Below are positions 23,504-36,265 of a stretch of DNA of 64,000 nt, one piece after another. The DNA comes from Pardosa pseudoannulata (lineage: Eukaryota; Arthropoda; Arachnida; Araneae; Lycosidae): NCBI GenBank assembly GCA_032207245.1, contig CM063503.1, forward strand, positions 109,770,850-109,834,849, written 5' to 3'. Each line of letters starts with the position of its first letter. Positions within the stretch are counted from its first letter, which is position 1. The position numbers and the translations under genes are program-made. The notes under the pieces were generated by a model that was not told where the DNA came from, did not search any database, and saw only the letters and a list, made by a program, of their open reading frames with translations.

Positions 23504-26500
23504 ATGGCTCTTCTGTCTTGGAACTGCCATGGCTTTAAATGTCACGTTCCTGATATCAGAGATCTGGTAAATAAATACCATCCAATTTGCTTTGCTCTCC
23601 AAGAGACGCTTCTTGATAACAATAAAACAGCTAAATTAAAACGTTATAGTACCATCAGAAAAGATCATGTGGAAGGGGGTAAGGCCTCTGGTGGTGTCGC
23701 CCTCTTCACTTCCCATGACTACCCTACCACCACTTTAAACATTAATACCGAACTTCAAGCCGTTGCTGTGCAGATACACATACATTCTTTAATAACAGTT
23801 TGTAATATTTATCTCCCTCCAAATAATAATATCAACCAGACTTCTCTTAATAACCTAATTTCACAACTTCCAGTTCCTTTCATTATAATAGGTGATCTTA
23901 ATGGCCACAGTCCATTATGGGGTAGCCCCCGTCTTAATAAACGGGGTCGTAAAATAGAAAAACTTATTTCCGACCATGATCTGTGCATTTTCAATAGAAA
24001 CGAAGTAACTTACCTCCATTCTCCCACCAAAACCTTTCACTCGTTAGATTTGGCACTCTGTAGTCCACAAATATTTCCTTTTTGGAAATTTAATGTAGAT
24101 TCCTACCTGTACAATAGTGATCATTTTCCCATTATCTTAACGCATAATTTTGGCTCTCATGGCAGTCAGCGGCTGCCTCGTTACATACTTGGTTCCGCTG
24201 ATTGGAAAAAATTCCGCACCCTAGCTAATATCTCTCCAGACATGGTCGAAAATAACAATATTGACCAAGCAGTTCATGAAATTTCTAATACAATAGTTTC
24301 TGCAGCCGACGCTTCTATTCCAAAATCTTCCTGCCATTCTTATAAGCAAACAAAGCCGTGGTGGAACGAAGACTGTAGACTGACTTACAAGGAGAAAAGA
24401 AAAGCGTTTTCAGTGTTCAAACGATATCCAACCACTGAAAACTTCATTGCATATAAAAAGTGCAAAAGCATTTTCCGTCGCACTTTAAGACGTAGCCAGA
24501 GATATTCGTGGATTAACTATATTAGCAGTATTTCTTCACCTATTTCCAGTAAAGATTTATGGGCAAAAGTCAAGCGTTGTTGTGGCGTTTACCCAAACAA
24601 CCAAATTCACATTTTAAATTATAATAACAACTTAATATCTTCTCCTGCTGATATTGCCAACACAATAGCCTCATCTCTTGCTGAAACCTCTTCATCCTCA
24701 AATTACTCACCCTTTTTTATGAAACTCAAAAGCCTTGCCGAGAAAAAACCCATAAACTTTAAAACTAAAGAAAGCTTTGATTACAATAGGAATTTTACCA
24801 TTTTTGAATTAAATACAGCTCTGCATCATACCCATAAAACTTCTGCTGGTCCTGACAATATCTCTTATGAAATGATAAAACATCTTTCCACATATTCATT
24901 GTCCAATCTGTTATCACTTTACAATAGGATCTGGAAAGAACATAGCTTTCCTTCCTCGTGGAGGGAGGGCTGTTGTTATCCCCATTCTAAAACATGATAA
25001 AGATCCCACGAATCCTCTCAGTTACCGTCCAATTGCTTTGACGAACTGTCTATGCAAAATATTTGAAAAAATGATAAATGTTCGTCTCATGTACTACCTG
25101 GAAGATAATAATTGCCTATCTAATTTCCAGAGTGGTTTCCGTCGTGGAAGGGCCACGCTAGACAACATGATTGATCTGGAAACCAGAATCCGGAATGCTT
25201 TCGTTAAAAGAAACCATCTGGTTTCCATTTTCTTTGACATAGAAAAGGCATATGACCGCACTTGGCGTCATGGTATTTTACGGAAGCTTCACGATTTAGG
25301 GCTGTGTGGAAATATGCCTATATTCATACAAAATTTCTTAGCATTAAGGACTTTCAAAGTTCGTATAGGAAATAACTTATCTCGCACTTTTACTCAAGAA
25401 GAAGGGGTTCCTCAGGGAAGCGTGTTGAGTGTTACTTTATTTATCGTAGCAATTAATGGGATTCTTAATGAGATACCTCCCTCTGTAAAGGGGAGTTTAT
25501 ATGTTGACGACCTCCACATCTCATGTGATGGAGCTGATATGAGATATATTAATAGACAACTTCAAACTGCAGTTAACAAAATCAGTAAGTGGGCGAGCGA
25601 GAATGGTTTCAGCTTTTCTAGTTCAAAGACATCCTGCGTGCATTTTTGTAAAAAAAGAAGTCTGCACCCCGACCCTGAAATCCAGTTTCTTGGTAATAAG
25701 ATCACCATTGTGAATGAGGTGAAATTTCTCGGCGTCATCTTTGACAAAAAACTTACTTTTGCACCTCATATCACAACTTTGCGGAAGAATTGCAAAAGGA
25801 AGCTCAACATTCTAAAAGTCCTTTCGAAGACCTACTGGGGAGCTGATCGGGCTTCCCTAATTAAGATCTATAATGCTCTCATCCGCTCCAAACTGGACTA
25901 CGGATGTCCTGTTTATGGGTCAGCCCGTGTTTCTGTTCTAAAAAAGCTGAATACCATTCACCATTCTGCTCTCAGATTATGCTCAGGGGCTTTCAGAACA
26001 TCTCCTATAGAAAGTCTCTATGTTGACTGCTGTGAGGCTCCTCTGGAATTACGTCGTCAGGTGCTGTGTCTACAGTATTATTTCAGAACATCATCATATG
26101 TGAATCATCCCATTCATCAGAATACTCTCAATACTTACCTCACACGCCTCTATGATGCTAGACCTTCTTGTGTTCTGCCTTTTCAGGGAAGGATAAAAGG
26201 AATTTTAAGAGATCTTAACTTTGACAATATTGATACTATTCCCACAGATATTAGAATTCATCCTTGGTACACTCCTAATTTTACTATTATTAACCCATTT
26301 AAGTCATTTGAAAAAGTTCAACTGCTAATAGCGTATATCAACAAATATTTCAAGATCACAAACAATACTTTACATCTTACACTCCTGTTTTTACCGATGG
26401 CTCCAAATCCACAAATTTTGTTAGCTGTGCATACAGCATCGAAGAAAAGATCAATAGCTATAGACTACATTCTAAACTTTCCATATTTTCCGCTGAAGCC

Positions 26501-27175
26501 TTTGCTATTTTGAAGGCTTTAGAGGAAATGACACACCACAATAGTAAAAATTTCATTATCTATACCGACTCTCAAAGTGTTTTAAATTCATTAATCTCTC
26601 CTAATTGTAATAACCCTATTATTTTCAAAATTCTCACTTTAATAACCAATCTTAATTCCATGGGAATCTCGTTAATTTTTAGCTGGGTTCCCTCTCATGT
26701 CGGCATCAAAGGAAATGAACTTGTGGATTTAGCTGCCAAGTCTGCAGAAAACTATCTAAACACTGGACTTCCTTATCCTGACCTGAAAATTTACATCAAA
26801 GATATAGCTCACTCTAAATGGCAGAATTCTTGGGTTGATACAGTATCAAATAAATTGCGAGATGTAAAAGAAAACATTTCCAAGTGGCCTCAACTTCCTT
26901 CTAGAAGACAAGACGTGATAATCACTCGTCTTCGAGTGGGTCACTGCCGACTCACACATGCACATCTCTTGCTTGGTGAGGCACCTCCACAGTGTGCGTA
27001 TTGTAAGACTACTTATACAGTCGCACATATTTTAACGTCTTGTATTTGTTTTAAATCATTGTACATAAAATTCTTTGGAAATCCATCACCTAATCTTAAT
27101 TCAATCATTGGAAAAATCCCACATCCAGGCTTATTCCCATTTCTTCGCTGCACTGGCTTGTACTTTGAAATCTGA
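23504..27175 (+). pseudogene. I-like ORF2: endonuclease-RT-RNase H, two 1-nt frameshifts
   Basis: MALLSWNCHGF opens the endonuclease (LQET near residue 32, GDLNGHS near 131, SDHFPIIL near 205). RT motifs include FDIEKAYDRTW, EEGVPQGSVLSVTLF and YVDD (25500-25511). RNase H has FTDGS, AEAFAILKALEEM, YTDSQSVL and SHVGIKGNELVDLA; the C-terminal motif is CAYC-x7-H-x4-C. One extra G near 24970 (in the block before the RT finger) and one missing base near 26307 (just before RNase H) break the frame. Otherwise all catalytic residues are present. It would nick target DNA and copy the element RNA into it. Confidence 0.93.
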
Positions 27176-27514
27176 TTTGTATTTTTCTAACTTTTAATGT
27201 TCAATTCTTAATTTTTTTTTTTTTTTTTTTTTTTTCTCAATCTTAAATTAATTTTCAATCTTTGTAAATAAATAAATTTCATTGTTGTTTTGTACCTTTT
27301 TTAATTTCTCATTTTCTGTTTTTCTTTTTTAAAAAAAAATTAATTTTTAATCAAACTTTGCTGATTATCGTAATGTTCTGTTTGTGTTTCTAAATTTTCT
27401 ACTAATTTGTTTTTTCTTAAATGTTTTTCTTTTGTTTTGGGCATCTTTCATTTTTTCGGTTTCATCAAAATTTTTTCAAAATTGTGCTGTTCTTTTTGAA
27501 TTTTTCGTCTTGTT

Positions 27515-27547
27515 TGGCGCAGTTTGTCCCTTGTGGAATTAGCGCCA
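27515..27547 (+). promoter_or_regulatory. 3'-terminal stem-loop of the 5.97-kb element
   Basis: TGGCGC (27515-27520) pairs with GCGCCA (27542-27547), 20 bases before the CCAA tail. Same fold as at 1561-1593. Confidence 0.7.
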
Positions 27548-27575
27548 CTAAATTTCAAACAACCAACCAACCAAC

Positions 27576-27587
27576 CAGACAACTCAG
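27576..27587 (+). repeat. Right target-site duplication of the 5.97-kb element
   Basis: CAGACAACTCAG, identical to 21591-21602. Confidence 0.92.
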
Positions 27588-27930
27588 CTGCATTCAGAAT
27601 CTCATGCAGTTCGTTCTTATCAATATTGAAGTCTATGAACTAAGAAAGACAGTCATTATACTATTATTGAGAAAAAGTTTATGTAATTGAAGGAAACAGT
27701 ATATCACCAATATATTCTCATTTAACATCTATTATAAAATAAGGTAATACAATTACATTTTAAAATATTGTATATTTACAATTAATGTAAGTAAATTACT
27801 AATTAAATTATTAAAATTAATATTCTAGTAATATATTCTCATCTAACGTCTGTTATAAAATAAAATGATAGTAAAATGAATTTAGAAAGAATAACACTTA
27901 TATATTCTTAAATAACATACAACATAAAAT
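27588..27930 (-). mobile_element. Right remainder of interrupted DNA transposon copy 3
   Basis: Reading across the joined flanks, the minus strand continues an open segment with IDKNELHEILNAAELSEEW that spans the insertion point, so this is the continuation of 20828-21602. Beyond about 27650 the sequence is AT-rich and nothing further is recognised. Confidence 0.55.
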
Positions 27931-27933
27931 GTA

Positions 27934-28900
27934 CCCCTCAGGGGGTTTACCTACTTTAGGTAAACACGGGTGTTGCAACCCCGAGGTATCCCAGCGATCT
28001 TCATTCCTTTTTCTATTTCCCCTTCTCTTGTCTTCTACTTTGTCCTTTCTTTTTCTCCCTCATTGTGGTTACTTCTTTGGAAGTGAGGGCTTTTCTCGTG
28101 ATGCTATGTTCCGTCCTGAACATAGCCTCTCGCGAACTCTTAACTGCCCACGTGTTTGCCGTGCGTGGAGACCCGTGTCCTCGGAAATGAGGATCCTGGT
28201 AATTGAGGGGACTTCCCGTGGGGGAAATCATCTTTTGTGGAATTCCTATTTTGGCGGGGAGTTTCCAACACGTTGCTTTGGCCTCGGCTTCGTGTAAACG
28301 GGAGGTACATACTGGTCCACATGTATGAATCGGCTGGTCGACTTTCGGGTCGGACTAAGTGATCGGTGTACTCTCTGGACTGTTGCGTTAAGGGTGGTAG
28401 CAGCTTCAGAAGTACCTGTGATCGTATAGATCCCGGCTAGCACTGGTGCAGGTTTCTGCATCCCCTTGTTGGACTCCGTCGTGGGTGGTGCCGTCGGGAT
28501 CCGAACATTATTTTTGCTACTATGGGTTCTCAAACACATCCAAACTTCTCTCCCTCAACAGGAGAGCACGTGGTCAGTATAATTACAAATGATAAAGCTC
28601 GTTTTTTTCATCGTGAAGAATAACATGGAAGGAAGTTTTAGCTCAGTTTCTCCGTTCTTAATACACAAAACAATAAAGTCTGTAATAGGTGAAGTTCAAT
28701 CGATTAAAAAACTAAAATCTGGTGAACTTTTGTTACAAGTTTCCTCTCCCACCCAAGCTAAATCCCTGTTTTCCTGCACTACATTAGGCTCGTTCTCAGT
28801 TTCAGTTTCCCCTCATGGTTCACTAAATTTTTCAAAAGGTGTGATATCGGAGTCAGATTTATACAACGTCCCAGAGGCTGAGATCCTTGAAAATCTTAAA
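27934..28900 (+). mobile_element. 5' end of a second full-length-type I-like element, cut by gap
   Basis: Leader begins CCCCTCAGGGGG and carries the same hairpin as at 21614. It is followed by the ORF1 start. The element runs into the N-gap at 28901, so its ORF2 is not visible. Confidence 0.88.
28522..28900 (+). pseudogene. I-like ORF1 N-terminal part, frameshifted, cut by gap
   Basis: Starts MGSQTHPNFSPSTGEH at ATG 28522 and goes out of frame in a run of Ts near 28605 (one extra base), then continues VKNNMEGSFSSVSPFLIHK and on to EAEILENLK at the gap. It parallels the N-terminal 125 residues of the ORF1 at 22168. The zinc knuckles would lie beyond the gap. Confidence 0.85.
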
Positions 28901-29000
28901 NNNNNNNNNNNNNNNNNNNNNNNNNNNNNNNNNNNNNNNNNNNNNNNNNNNNNNNNNNNNNNNNNNNNNNNNNNNNNNNNNNNNNNNNNNNNNNNNNNNN
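28901..29000. other. Assembly gap (100 N)
   Basis: Exactly 100 N, a conventional length for a gap of unknown size. It joins the 5' half of a plus-strand element to the 3' UTR of a minus-strand relative. Confidence 0.98.
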
Positions 29001-29120
29001 AAGATGGGATCAAAGCAGTTATAAAAGGATAACATAAGATAAAAGCAAATATGTCAAAAAATGTAAAAACTATTATCGAAAAGACACATAAAACCAACAG
29101 TAAAGAGAACAGCGAAAAAT

Positions 29121-32100
29121 TCAGATGAAAGAGTAAAACCCAATGTCTTTTAAAAACAGAAAGAGCTTAGGATGAGGCGAATTATTTAAAATATCTTTCA
29201 TGTCAATGGATGATGAATTAAAATAATGAATACGATGTTTTATAAAACGAGGGCAATCGATGAGGACATGTTTTACGGAGATGACCGCTTTACAGTGACC
29301 ACACATTGGAGCTGGTTCTCCGAGTAAGAGATGACGATGGGTAAAACGTGTGTGTCCAATCCGTAGGCGAGTGAGGATAACGTCATGTCTTCTAGATGAT
29401 AAGGTATCCCAGTTTTCGATTTTTGGTTTAATGGCACGCAACTTATTATCAGTCCCTTCATCCCAACAATCCTGCCATTTCTTATGCAACAGATTTTTTA
29501 TATATTTTTTGACATCACACAGGGGCAAAGACATGTCACAAAAGTCACTAGCAGTTTTTGCCGCTTTATCAGCCATCTCGTTTCCCTTAATTCCCACATG
29601 TGACGGAACCCAGCCAAACAAAAAGGAAAAGCCCACAGATTTCAGACCCTCAATGAGGTCAAGGACTTCAAATACCAAAGGGTGACTGTCGTACCTGGGT
29701 GTATAAAGAGATTCTAAGACACTTTTCGAGTCCGAGTAAAAAATATAATTACCTTTCTCACGGTGTGATAGTTCTTCCAAGCCTTTTAAAATGGCTAAAA
29801 TTTCCGCGGAGTAAATAGAAATCGCAGGATTTAATCTAAAACTATATACATTGTCCTCAATGATAAAAGCACAGCCCACGAAATTGTCTTGCTTAGAACC
29901 GTCAGTAAAAACAGGTGTAAAAGCAGAGAACTTTTGTCGATGTTCATTAAAAATTTGGTTGTAAATAATATCAGGGGTAAACCCTTTGTCAAAATTTATA
30001 AAAGGATTAAGAAATGTAAAATTGGAAAAAGTCCAAGGAGGTTCAAAATTGTCAGTTCTTAAAATGTTACAGTTAAAAAACCCGATTTCGTCTAAAGTAT
30101 TTTTGATCCTCTGATAAAAAGGGAGGATACAGGAAGGCCTAGCAGAATAAAAACGCATGAGACAGTGGTTAAAATTATGATTTTTTACAGGATGATGCGC
30201 GACTGATGAAACTTTAAAATAATAACAAATAGATAAACATTCCCGTCTAAGACTAAGAGGTTCGTCATAGCAGTCAACGTATAAACTTTTAACAGGGGAG
30301 GTTCTGAAGGCTCCTGAGCAAAGGCGTAAAGCAGAGTGGTGAATGATGTTGAGTTTTTCTAATACAGATTTCCTAGCGGAACCGTAAACCACACTACCGT
30401 AATCCAGTTTGGAGCGAATGAGTGCACGATATACTTTCAATAGAGATTGTCTATCTGCACCCCAAGAAGTACTGGAAAGAACTTTAAGAATATTCATGGA
30501 TTTCTCACATTTTTTCCGCAAGTCCACAACATGAGGTAAAAATGAAAGTTTGCGGTCAAGAGTAATGCCCAAGAATTTTACCTGGCTCGGAACATTTATA
30601 AGGTTTCCTCCGATATAAATTTCAGGGTCTAGGTGGAGGCCACGTTTTCGGGTAAAGTGAATGCAGGATGTTTTGGTATTGGAAATAGTGAAGCCTTTCT
30701 CATTGGACCAGTTAATTATTTTGTTGACTGCAGCTTGGAGTTGCCTGACAATAAAACGCATATCCGCGCCTTCACAACAAATATGCAGGTCATCAACATA
30801 AAGATTTCCTCTTACCGAAGTTGGAATTACCTTTAGTATACCATCAATGGCGACATTAAAAAGTGTGACACTGAGGACACTACCCTGTGGCACGCCCTCT
30901 TTTTGAATAAAAGAATCTGAATAAATTGTACCAATCCGGACCTGAAACTCCCGGAGATGTAAAAAATTTCTGATAAAAATTGGCAGGTTACCCCTTAAGT
31001 CAAAATTGTATAGGTTTTGCAATATGCCGTACCTCCACGTACGGTCGTATGCCTTCTCAATATCAATAAAAATTGATACAAGATGATGGTTTTTAACAAA
31101 TGCGTTACGAATTTTGCTCTCTAAATCAATTATATTATCAATGGTGGATCTGCCACGGCGAAACCCGCTTTGAAAGGGAGACAATAGGCGATTACTTTCG
31201 AGATAGAAAACCAGACGAGCATTTACCATTTTCTCTAAGATTTTGCACAAGCAATTAGTGAGAGCGATAGGACGGTAATTTAGTGGGATCTTAGGATCTT
31301 TGTTGGGTTTCAGAATAGGTATGATGGTGGCCTTTCTCCAGGAAGATGGAAAGCTTTGTTCTTGCCAAATTCTATTGTACAAGCGAAGTAGGTTATGTAG
31401 AGAATCTGCAGAGAGGTTTTTAATCATGACATAAGAAATATGGTCAGGACCGGTAGCTGAATTGTGAGTGTTACAAAAGGCTTCATTTAATTCATATAAA
31501 GTAAAATTGCTATTATAGGGTAATCGAGTTTTGGTTTTAAAATTTAAAGGCTTTCTCTCAGTATGTATTTTGATTTTATTGAAAGGGGACTGGTAACTAT
31601 TGCCTGAACAAATATCACTAAAGACTGAGCCTATTGTATTTGCAATATCTTTCACGGAAGAGATAGTATTATTTTTATAGTGGAGAATGTTGATTTGATT
31701 ATTAGGAAAATGTCCGGAGACACGTTTGACTTTATCCCACAATTGCTTACTGCTAACAGTAGAAGAAATGGTACTTATATATTTTCTCCATGACTCTCTT
31801 TGGCTATTACGTAATGTACGCCTAAAGGCAGCTCTAAATTTTTTATAGTTCGAAAGATTTTCAGACGTTGGGTACCTTTTAAAAATACTCCAGGCCTTTC
31901 TTTGTTTTTTATAAGCATCCCGGCATTCACTATTCCACCAAGGTTTACTTTGTTTCCGGTAGTTTCCGGATGATTTTGGAATGGACTTATCAGCAGCAGC
32001 TATAATTATTTCAGTCACACTCTGTACTACCTTGTCAATGGAATGTTCCTCCACCATATTTTTTGAGATGACAGCCAACTTCTTGAAATTTTCCCAGTTT

Positions 32101-32796
32101 GCTTTTCCAATAATATAGCGGGGTATATTAGGAATAGGAGTGGAGCAGACAGCAGGAGTCAAAATTATCGGGAAATGATCACTATTGTGTAAATATGAAT
32201 CGACAGAAAAATTAAACAAAGTGAGAAGTTGAGGAGAGCTGATTGCAAGATCAAGAGCATGATAGGTTTTTGAGGGAAAATGGAAATACGTGGGTTGGTC
32301 GCTATTGAATATGCAGAGATTATGGTCTGAAAGCAGTTGCTCAATTTTTTTACCTCGTTGGTTAAGATCAGAGTTGCCCCACAGGGTGCTATGGCCATTA
32401 AAGTCACCAATAATTATGAATGGTTTGGGAAGCTCATCTATTAGATTATTAAGTGAGTTCTGTGAAATACGTCTATTAGGAGGCAAGTAGATGCTACAAA
32501 CTGTAATAAGAGCGTGGATATGAATTCTTACTGCAACTGCTTGAAGTTCGGTTTGAAGGGTAATCTGAGTGGACGGGTAATCATGGGATACAAGAAGGGC
32601 TACTCCACCGGAAGCCCTGCCTCCAGTGACATGATCTTTTCTGTAGGTGGAAAAACGCCTAATTTTGGCAATCTTGCACTCATCCAGAAGAGTTTCCTGG
32701 AGTGCTACACAAGCCGGGCGGAATTTATTGATTAAGTCTCTAATATAAAGGCACGTGGGTTTTGTAGCCGTGACAGTTCCATGAAAGGAGAGCCAT
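29121..32796 (-). pseudogene. I-like ORF2, open for 1257 codons but with start lesion
   Basis: From ATG 32796 the frame reads MALLSWNCHGYKTHVP and then hits a stop after one extra T near 32748. From that point the frame is uninterrupted to 29121. It contains endonuclease motifs (LQETLLDE, GDFNGHSTLWG, SDHFPIIL), RT motifs (FIDIEKAYDRTW, KEGVPQGSVLS, YVDD at 30789-30800), RNase H (FTDGSK, SAEILAILKGLEE, YSDSKSVLE, SHVGIKGNEMADKAAK) and the C-terminal CGHC-x8-H-x4-C motif. This is the best-preserved ORF2 in the window. The lesion removes only the first endonuclease strand from frame. RT and RNase H look catalytically intact. Confidence 0.93.
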
Positions 32797-32827
32797 GATG
32801 AATAAAAGAAAACGATTAAAAAAAAAC

Positions 32828-33993
32828 GAATGAGTCGGAGACTCCGCCTCAGATCCAGATGATGATTCAGCTGACATGTCATCTGGAGAGACATACATTT
32901 TTATAGGCTCATCATCTAAACTTACTTCACTTTTATCCTTTTTTAAAAAATCAGTATGTTTCATTTTTGTTTTTATTTTTATTGCAGGAGGTGGAAGCTT
33001 CTGCCGCAGTGGATGGTTTGGTGGAATAGGCTTTAATCGCTTTTTGACATTTTGCTTAGTGTTTTTAAAAATGAGCCATATTTGCATCTTTTTTTACAGT
33101 ACAAGAATTTGTATTGTTTTGCGTAGGTACTTGTCTTGTGGTGCTTGGGCTATTAGTAAGTTTCATGCATAGTGTTCTTTTTCGATTCTATTGAGAATAG
33201 AGGATGGGAAAATTCCGTTTGTACGGCTATAGATTTTACAGTCTTGGGATTTAAAGCTGTTGAATATGAGATACCAGGCTTAGGTGTACGTGAGATCAAT
33301 TTACGGGCCTCGGGATAAGATATGCTATTATCTTCAGAGTCTGATTTCTTTCTCCATGGGAGACGGGGAAGAGGATAAAGAGCCCTTTACAATTTTACAT
33401 AACAGCCTTCTGACAGTTTTCAGAGTCGTGGCCAACTTCTGCGCAACGAGCGCAGGTAATGGCTCCACACATGACAGCTTTGAATGGCCAAACCGTTGGC
33501 ACTGAAAACAGCGTAAGGGGTTAGGAATATACGGGCGTATTGGACAACGGAGGTAAGCTGCATTAATATATGATGGGAGATTCGGGCTATTGAATGTTAG
33601 TATTACATTAGTTTTTTGTATGTTATCCACGACGAATCGTGATGCGTTTTACGTGAGTTACTCCTTGGTCTTTAAGGATTTTCGTCCTCAGACGAGGTAA
33701 ATAGATCTGATTCTGAGATTAAATAATTTAAAGTCTTGTGGGGCAAAACATGAGAATGAGCCTAGAGTTGTACGGGATATGAGAGTTTTAGCTTGAGATG
33801 CATTAAAACTTTTATTAACAGGTCTCCAGAATTTAGTTTTTTAACTGATTCTACGTCACCAATGGAGGATTTTTATAGCCTTGTGTATGGGATAGGCCGA
33901 AAACTATCTGCTGTTAATTTTTTTACAATAAAAAAAGTTAACTACGTTGACATTTTGTTTGAGAGAGTTTTGAGTGGGGGGAAAAGAAGCCAT
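32828..33993 (-). pseudogene. I-like ORF1, degraded
   Basis: ATG near 33993 (MASFPPTQNSLKQNVN), then many stops. The zinc-knuckle region reads PLRCFQCQRFGHSKLSC at about 33490, then degrades. The C-terminal part is acidic (SAESSSGSEAESPTHSF) as in the intact ORF1 and runs without a stop into the ORF2 ATG, because the usual terminator is lost. Much more eroded than its own ORF2. Confidence 0.8.
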
Positions 33994-34509
33994 GATAAAG
34001 GAAAAACGGAGCACCACCCACCACGGAGCCCAAAGGGGATGCAGAAACCTGCACCAGTGCTAACCGGGATCTATACGTTCACAGGTACTTCTGAAGCCAC
34101 TACCACCCTTAACGCAATGACCCAGAAAGTACGCCGCTCACTTAGTCCGAGCCGAAAAGACCAGCGATTGATACATGTGGACAGTATGTACCTCCCGTTT
34201 ACACGAAAAATGAAAAGCAATGGAATTGAAAAAAAATTTTTTGATTTTTGTAAAAAATTTAAAAGTTTTTAAAGATGGACACGGGTCTCCACGCAAATAT
34301 GGCAGTTAACAGTTATGAGGCTATGTTGAACGGAATATAGCATCACGAGAAAAGCCCTCACTTTCAAAGAAGTAACCGCAACGAGGGAGAAAAAGAAAGG
34401 AAAATGTAGGAGACAAGAGGAGGGGAAACTGAAAAGAGATAAAAGATCGCTGGGGTACCTCGGGATTGCGACACCGTGTTTACCTAAAGTAGGTAAACCC
34501 CCTGAGGGG

Positions 34510-35150
34510 TTATAGTATTTTGATGAATATTGTTTTCATGAGGGGTTTCAGTTCAAAAAATGAGATTCGTTTTAAATGTGAGATGTTTTAATAATTGTAA
34601 AAGCGGAAAAGTTTATTTGATTTACGATGAGAGAACATTTTAGAGAAGGCTCCGTCATTAATTTTGAGTGTTTAGAAGTAGGAGATGTCCTCCAGATCGA
34701 GATACGGCAAAGATAGCCAGAAGGTGAATAATGGTTTGAGATGAAGTTTGTTTTCATTTTCGATGCTCCAGTCAGGTTTGTTGGTGTTATGGTTATTTTA
34801 ATATGTTAGGAAAACTGATCAGTGTAATAATGGATGAACAATTTATCTGTCGGAACCACATAACTGGGAACACGTAAAGTAATATGGATTTTTTTGTACC
34901 TCACAATGAAGGAAATGTAACTGAATACCAAAGCCAGATTTGTGATTTTACTAATGTACTTAAGGAGTGAAAGAGCAAAGTATGATATTTAAATAAATGA
35001 AGCAAAACTTAGGTTTTTGGTTATTTGATGCTTTATGGCACTGAATCCACCGAGAAACTTCTTGATTGCTTCAATATTTTTAAAGAAAAATCACACAATA
35101 GAAATAATGGTAATTGGAAAGTATTAACAGGTTGGGTTGTTTTTAATGTT
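34510..35150. other. No gene; fragment of an I-like 3' stem near 35036
   Basis: Nothing coding is recognised. TTTATGGCACTGAATCCACC at 35032-35051 matches the 3' end of the I-like family on the minus strand, but the second stem arm is gone. Confidence 0.4.
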
Positions 35151-35154
35151 TTAT

Positions 35155-36265
35155 AGCTCAAAATCGATAAGTATTCCAATAGATTCTAATATTAAAGATA
35201 TAGAAGACAAATTAATAAATCCCGTAGTTAAAACTACTGAAGATGATAATGATGAAACTCGCCATAAAGGGAAACATACCAAAAATTAATAATAAAGAAA
35301 TAAAAATGGCTGTGAATAGTAAAAGAAGCACTAAACATAAGTTGGATCTGTAAATAATTAAATATATGTTCTAAACAAAATAAAATGTTTTTAAAGTATT
35401 ATTTAATAAATTACTTGCAACAGGCTATTTTCCGAGATGCTGGAAATTTGCCCAATTAGTTTTCTTCCAAAAACCAAACAAGGGTACAAGTTTCCCAGCA
35501 TTGTACAGACCAATAAGCCTACTTCTTTCCATCAGTAAAGTATTCGAAAGCATATAGAATTAGGTACGAACTACATCAGAATAACTATTTTAACAAACAT
35601 CGATTTCGCTTCGTAGAAAATTCGGACGCTACAAAATGATTGGATTATATACTACAAGCAATAAACCAAATTTTAAATATACCATATTGCTGTCATTTGA
35701 TATAGCTGGAGCTTTCGATAACGTAGAAGGATTAAAATACAAGAAATTAATGAAAGCATTGTTTCTTTATATTTAAAAACATACTACAAAGCTATTTATC
35801 TAATAGAAGAGTTGGGAAAAAAACAGAGAAGTGATAAATTATTTTAAAATAAGAGATTTATGTCCTTAAGTCTCATGTCCGGGACTTCTTCTCTGGAATA
35901 TTATTACGAATTAAAAATTAATATAATTTGGATCAAAAATCCTGGCTAATACTGGTTACGAATATGCATATATTTTAGCAAATAAAGTAACTAAATAAAT
36001 TATAAACCTTTACAGTTTCCATGATCAATACTTAAAAAACAAAGATTGGCATGAATATTGGGATAAAATTTAAAACAAAAGTGCTACTTAAAGTCAAAAG
36101 GTGGAAAAATCTTACAATTCGAAAACAACATTTTTATACTATTGCATAACCGGTCATGGAAGTTTCAAACTTACTTGCAAAAAATTAGGGAAGGAGAATC
36201 ACCAAATTGTAAATGCGGAATAGTATTTAACCCTCACCTTACATACAAGAAATTATGTGTAAGGT
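35155..36265 (+). pseudogene. R1-like non-LTR reverse transcriptase fragment
   Basis: Plus-strand blocks in order: NKEIKMAVNSKRSTKHKLDL; GYFPRCWKFAQLVFFQKPNK and LYRPISLLLSISKVFE (35415-35555); LLSFDIAGAFDNVEG, which holds the catalytic aspartate (about 35690-35730); CP then LLLWNIITN (about 35860-35910); and near the C-terminus TGHGSFQTYLQKI then SPNCKCG (36150-36225). This pattern fits the R1/TRAS group, unlike the I-like family around it. Many stops and internal losses; the YxDD block was not found. Confidence 0.78.

Larger units (their letters stand above)
21603..27575 (+). mobile_element. Near-complete I-like non-LTR retrotransposon
   Basis: Full-length: leader with 5' hairpin (21614-21632), ORF1 (22168-23472), ORF2 (23504-27175, two frameshifts), T-rich 3' UTR with stem-loop (27515-27547) and (CCAA)n tail. 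A perfect 12-bp duplication brackets it. Few lesions and a perfect duplication indicate a recent insertion. It landed in a DNA transposon copy. Confidence 0.95.
29001..34509 (-). mobile_element. Third near-complete I-like element (3' end in gap)
   Basis: The leader starts at 34509 on the minus strand with CCCCTCAGGGGG and the conserved hairpin. Then come degraded ORF1 (32828-33993), ORF2 (29121-32796) and part of the 3' UTR (29001-29120). The stem-loop and tail presumably fall in the gap. Its C-terminal sequence (MCGHCKAVISVKHVLIDC) places it in the subfamily with TGGCAC-type 3' stems. Confidence 0.92.

Noticed and set aside
33793..34272. 159-codon plus-strand frame
   Set aside because: It is antisense to the leader and ORF1 of the minus-strand I-like element.
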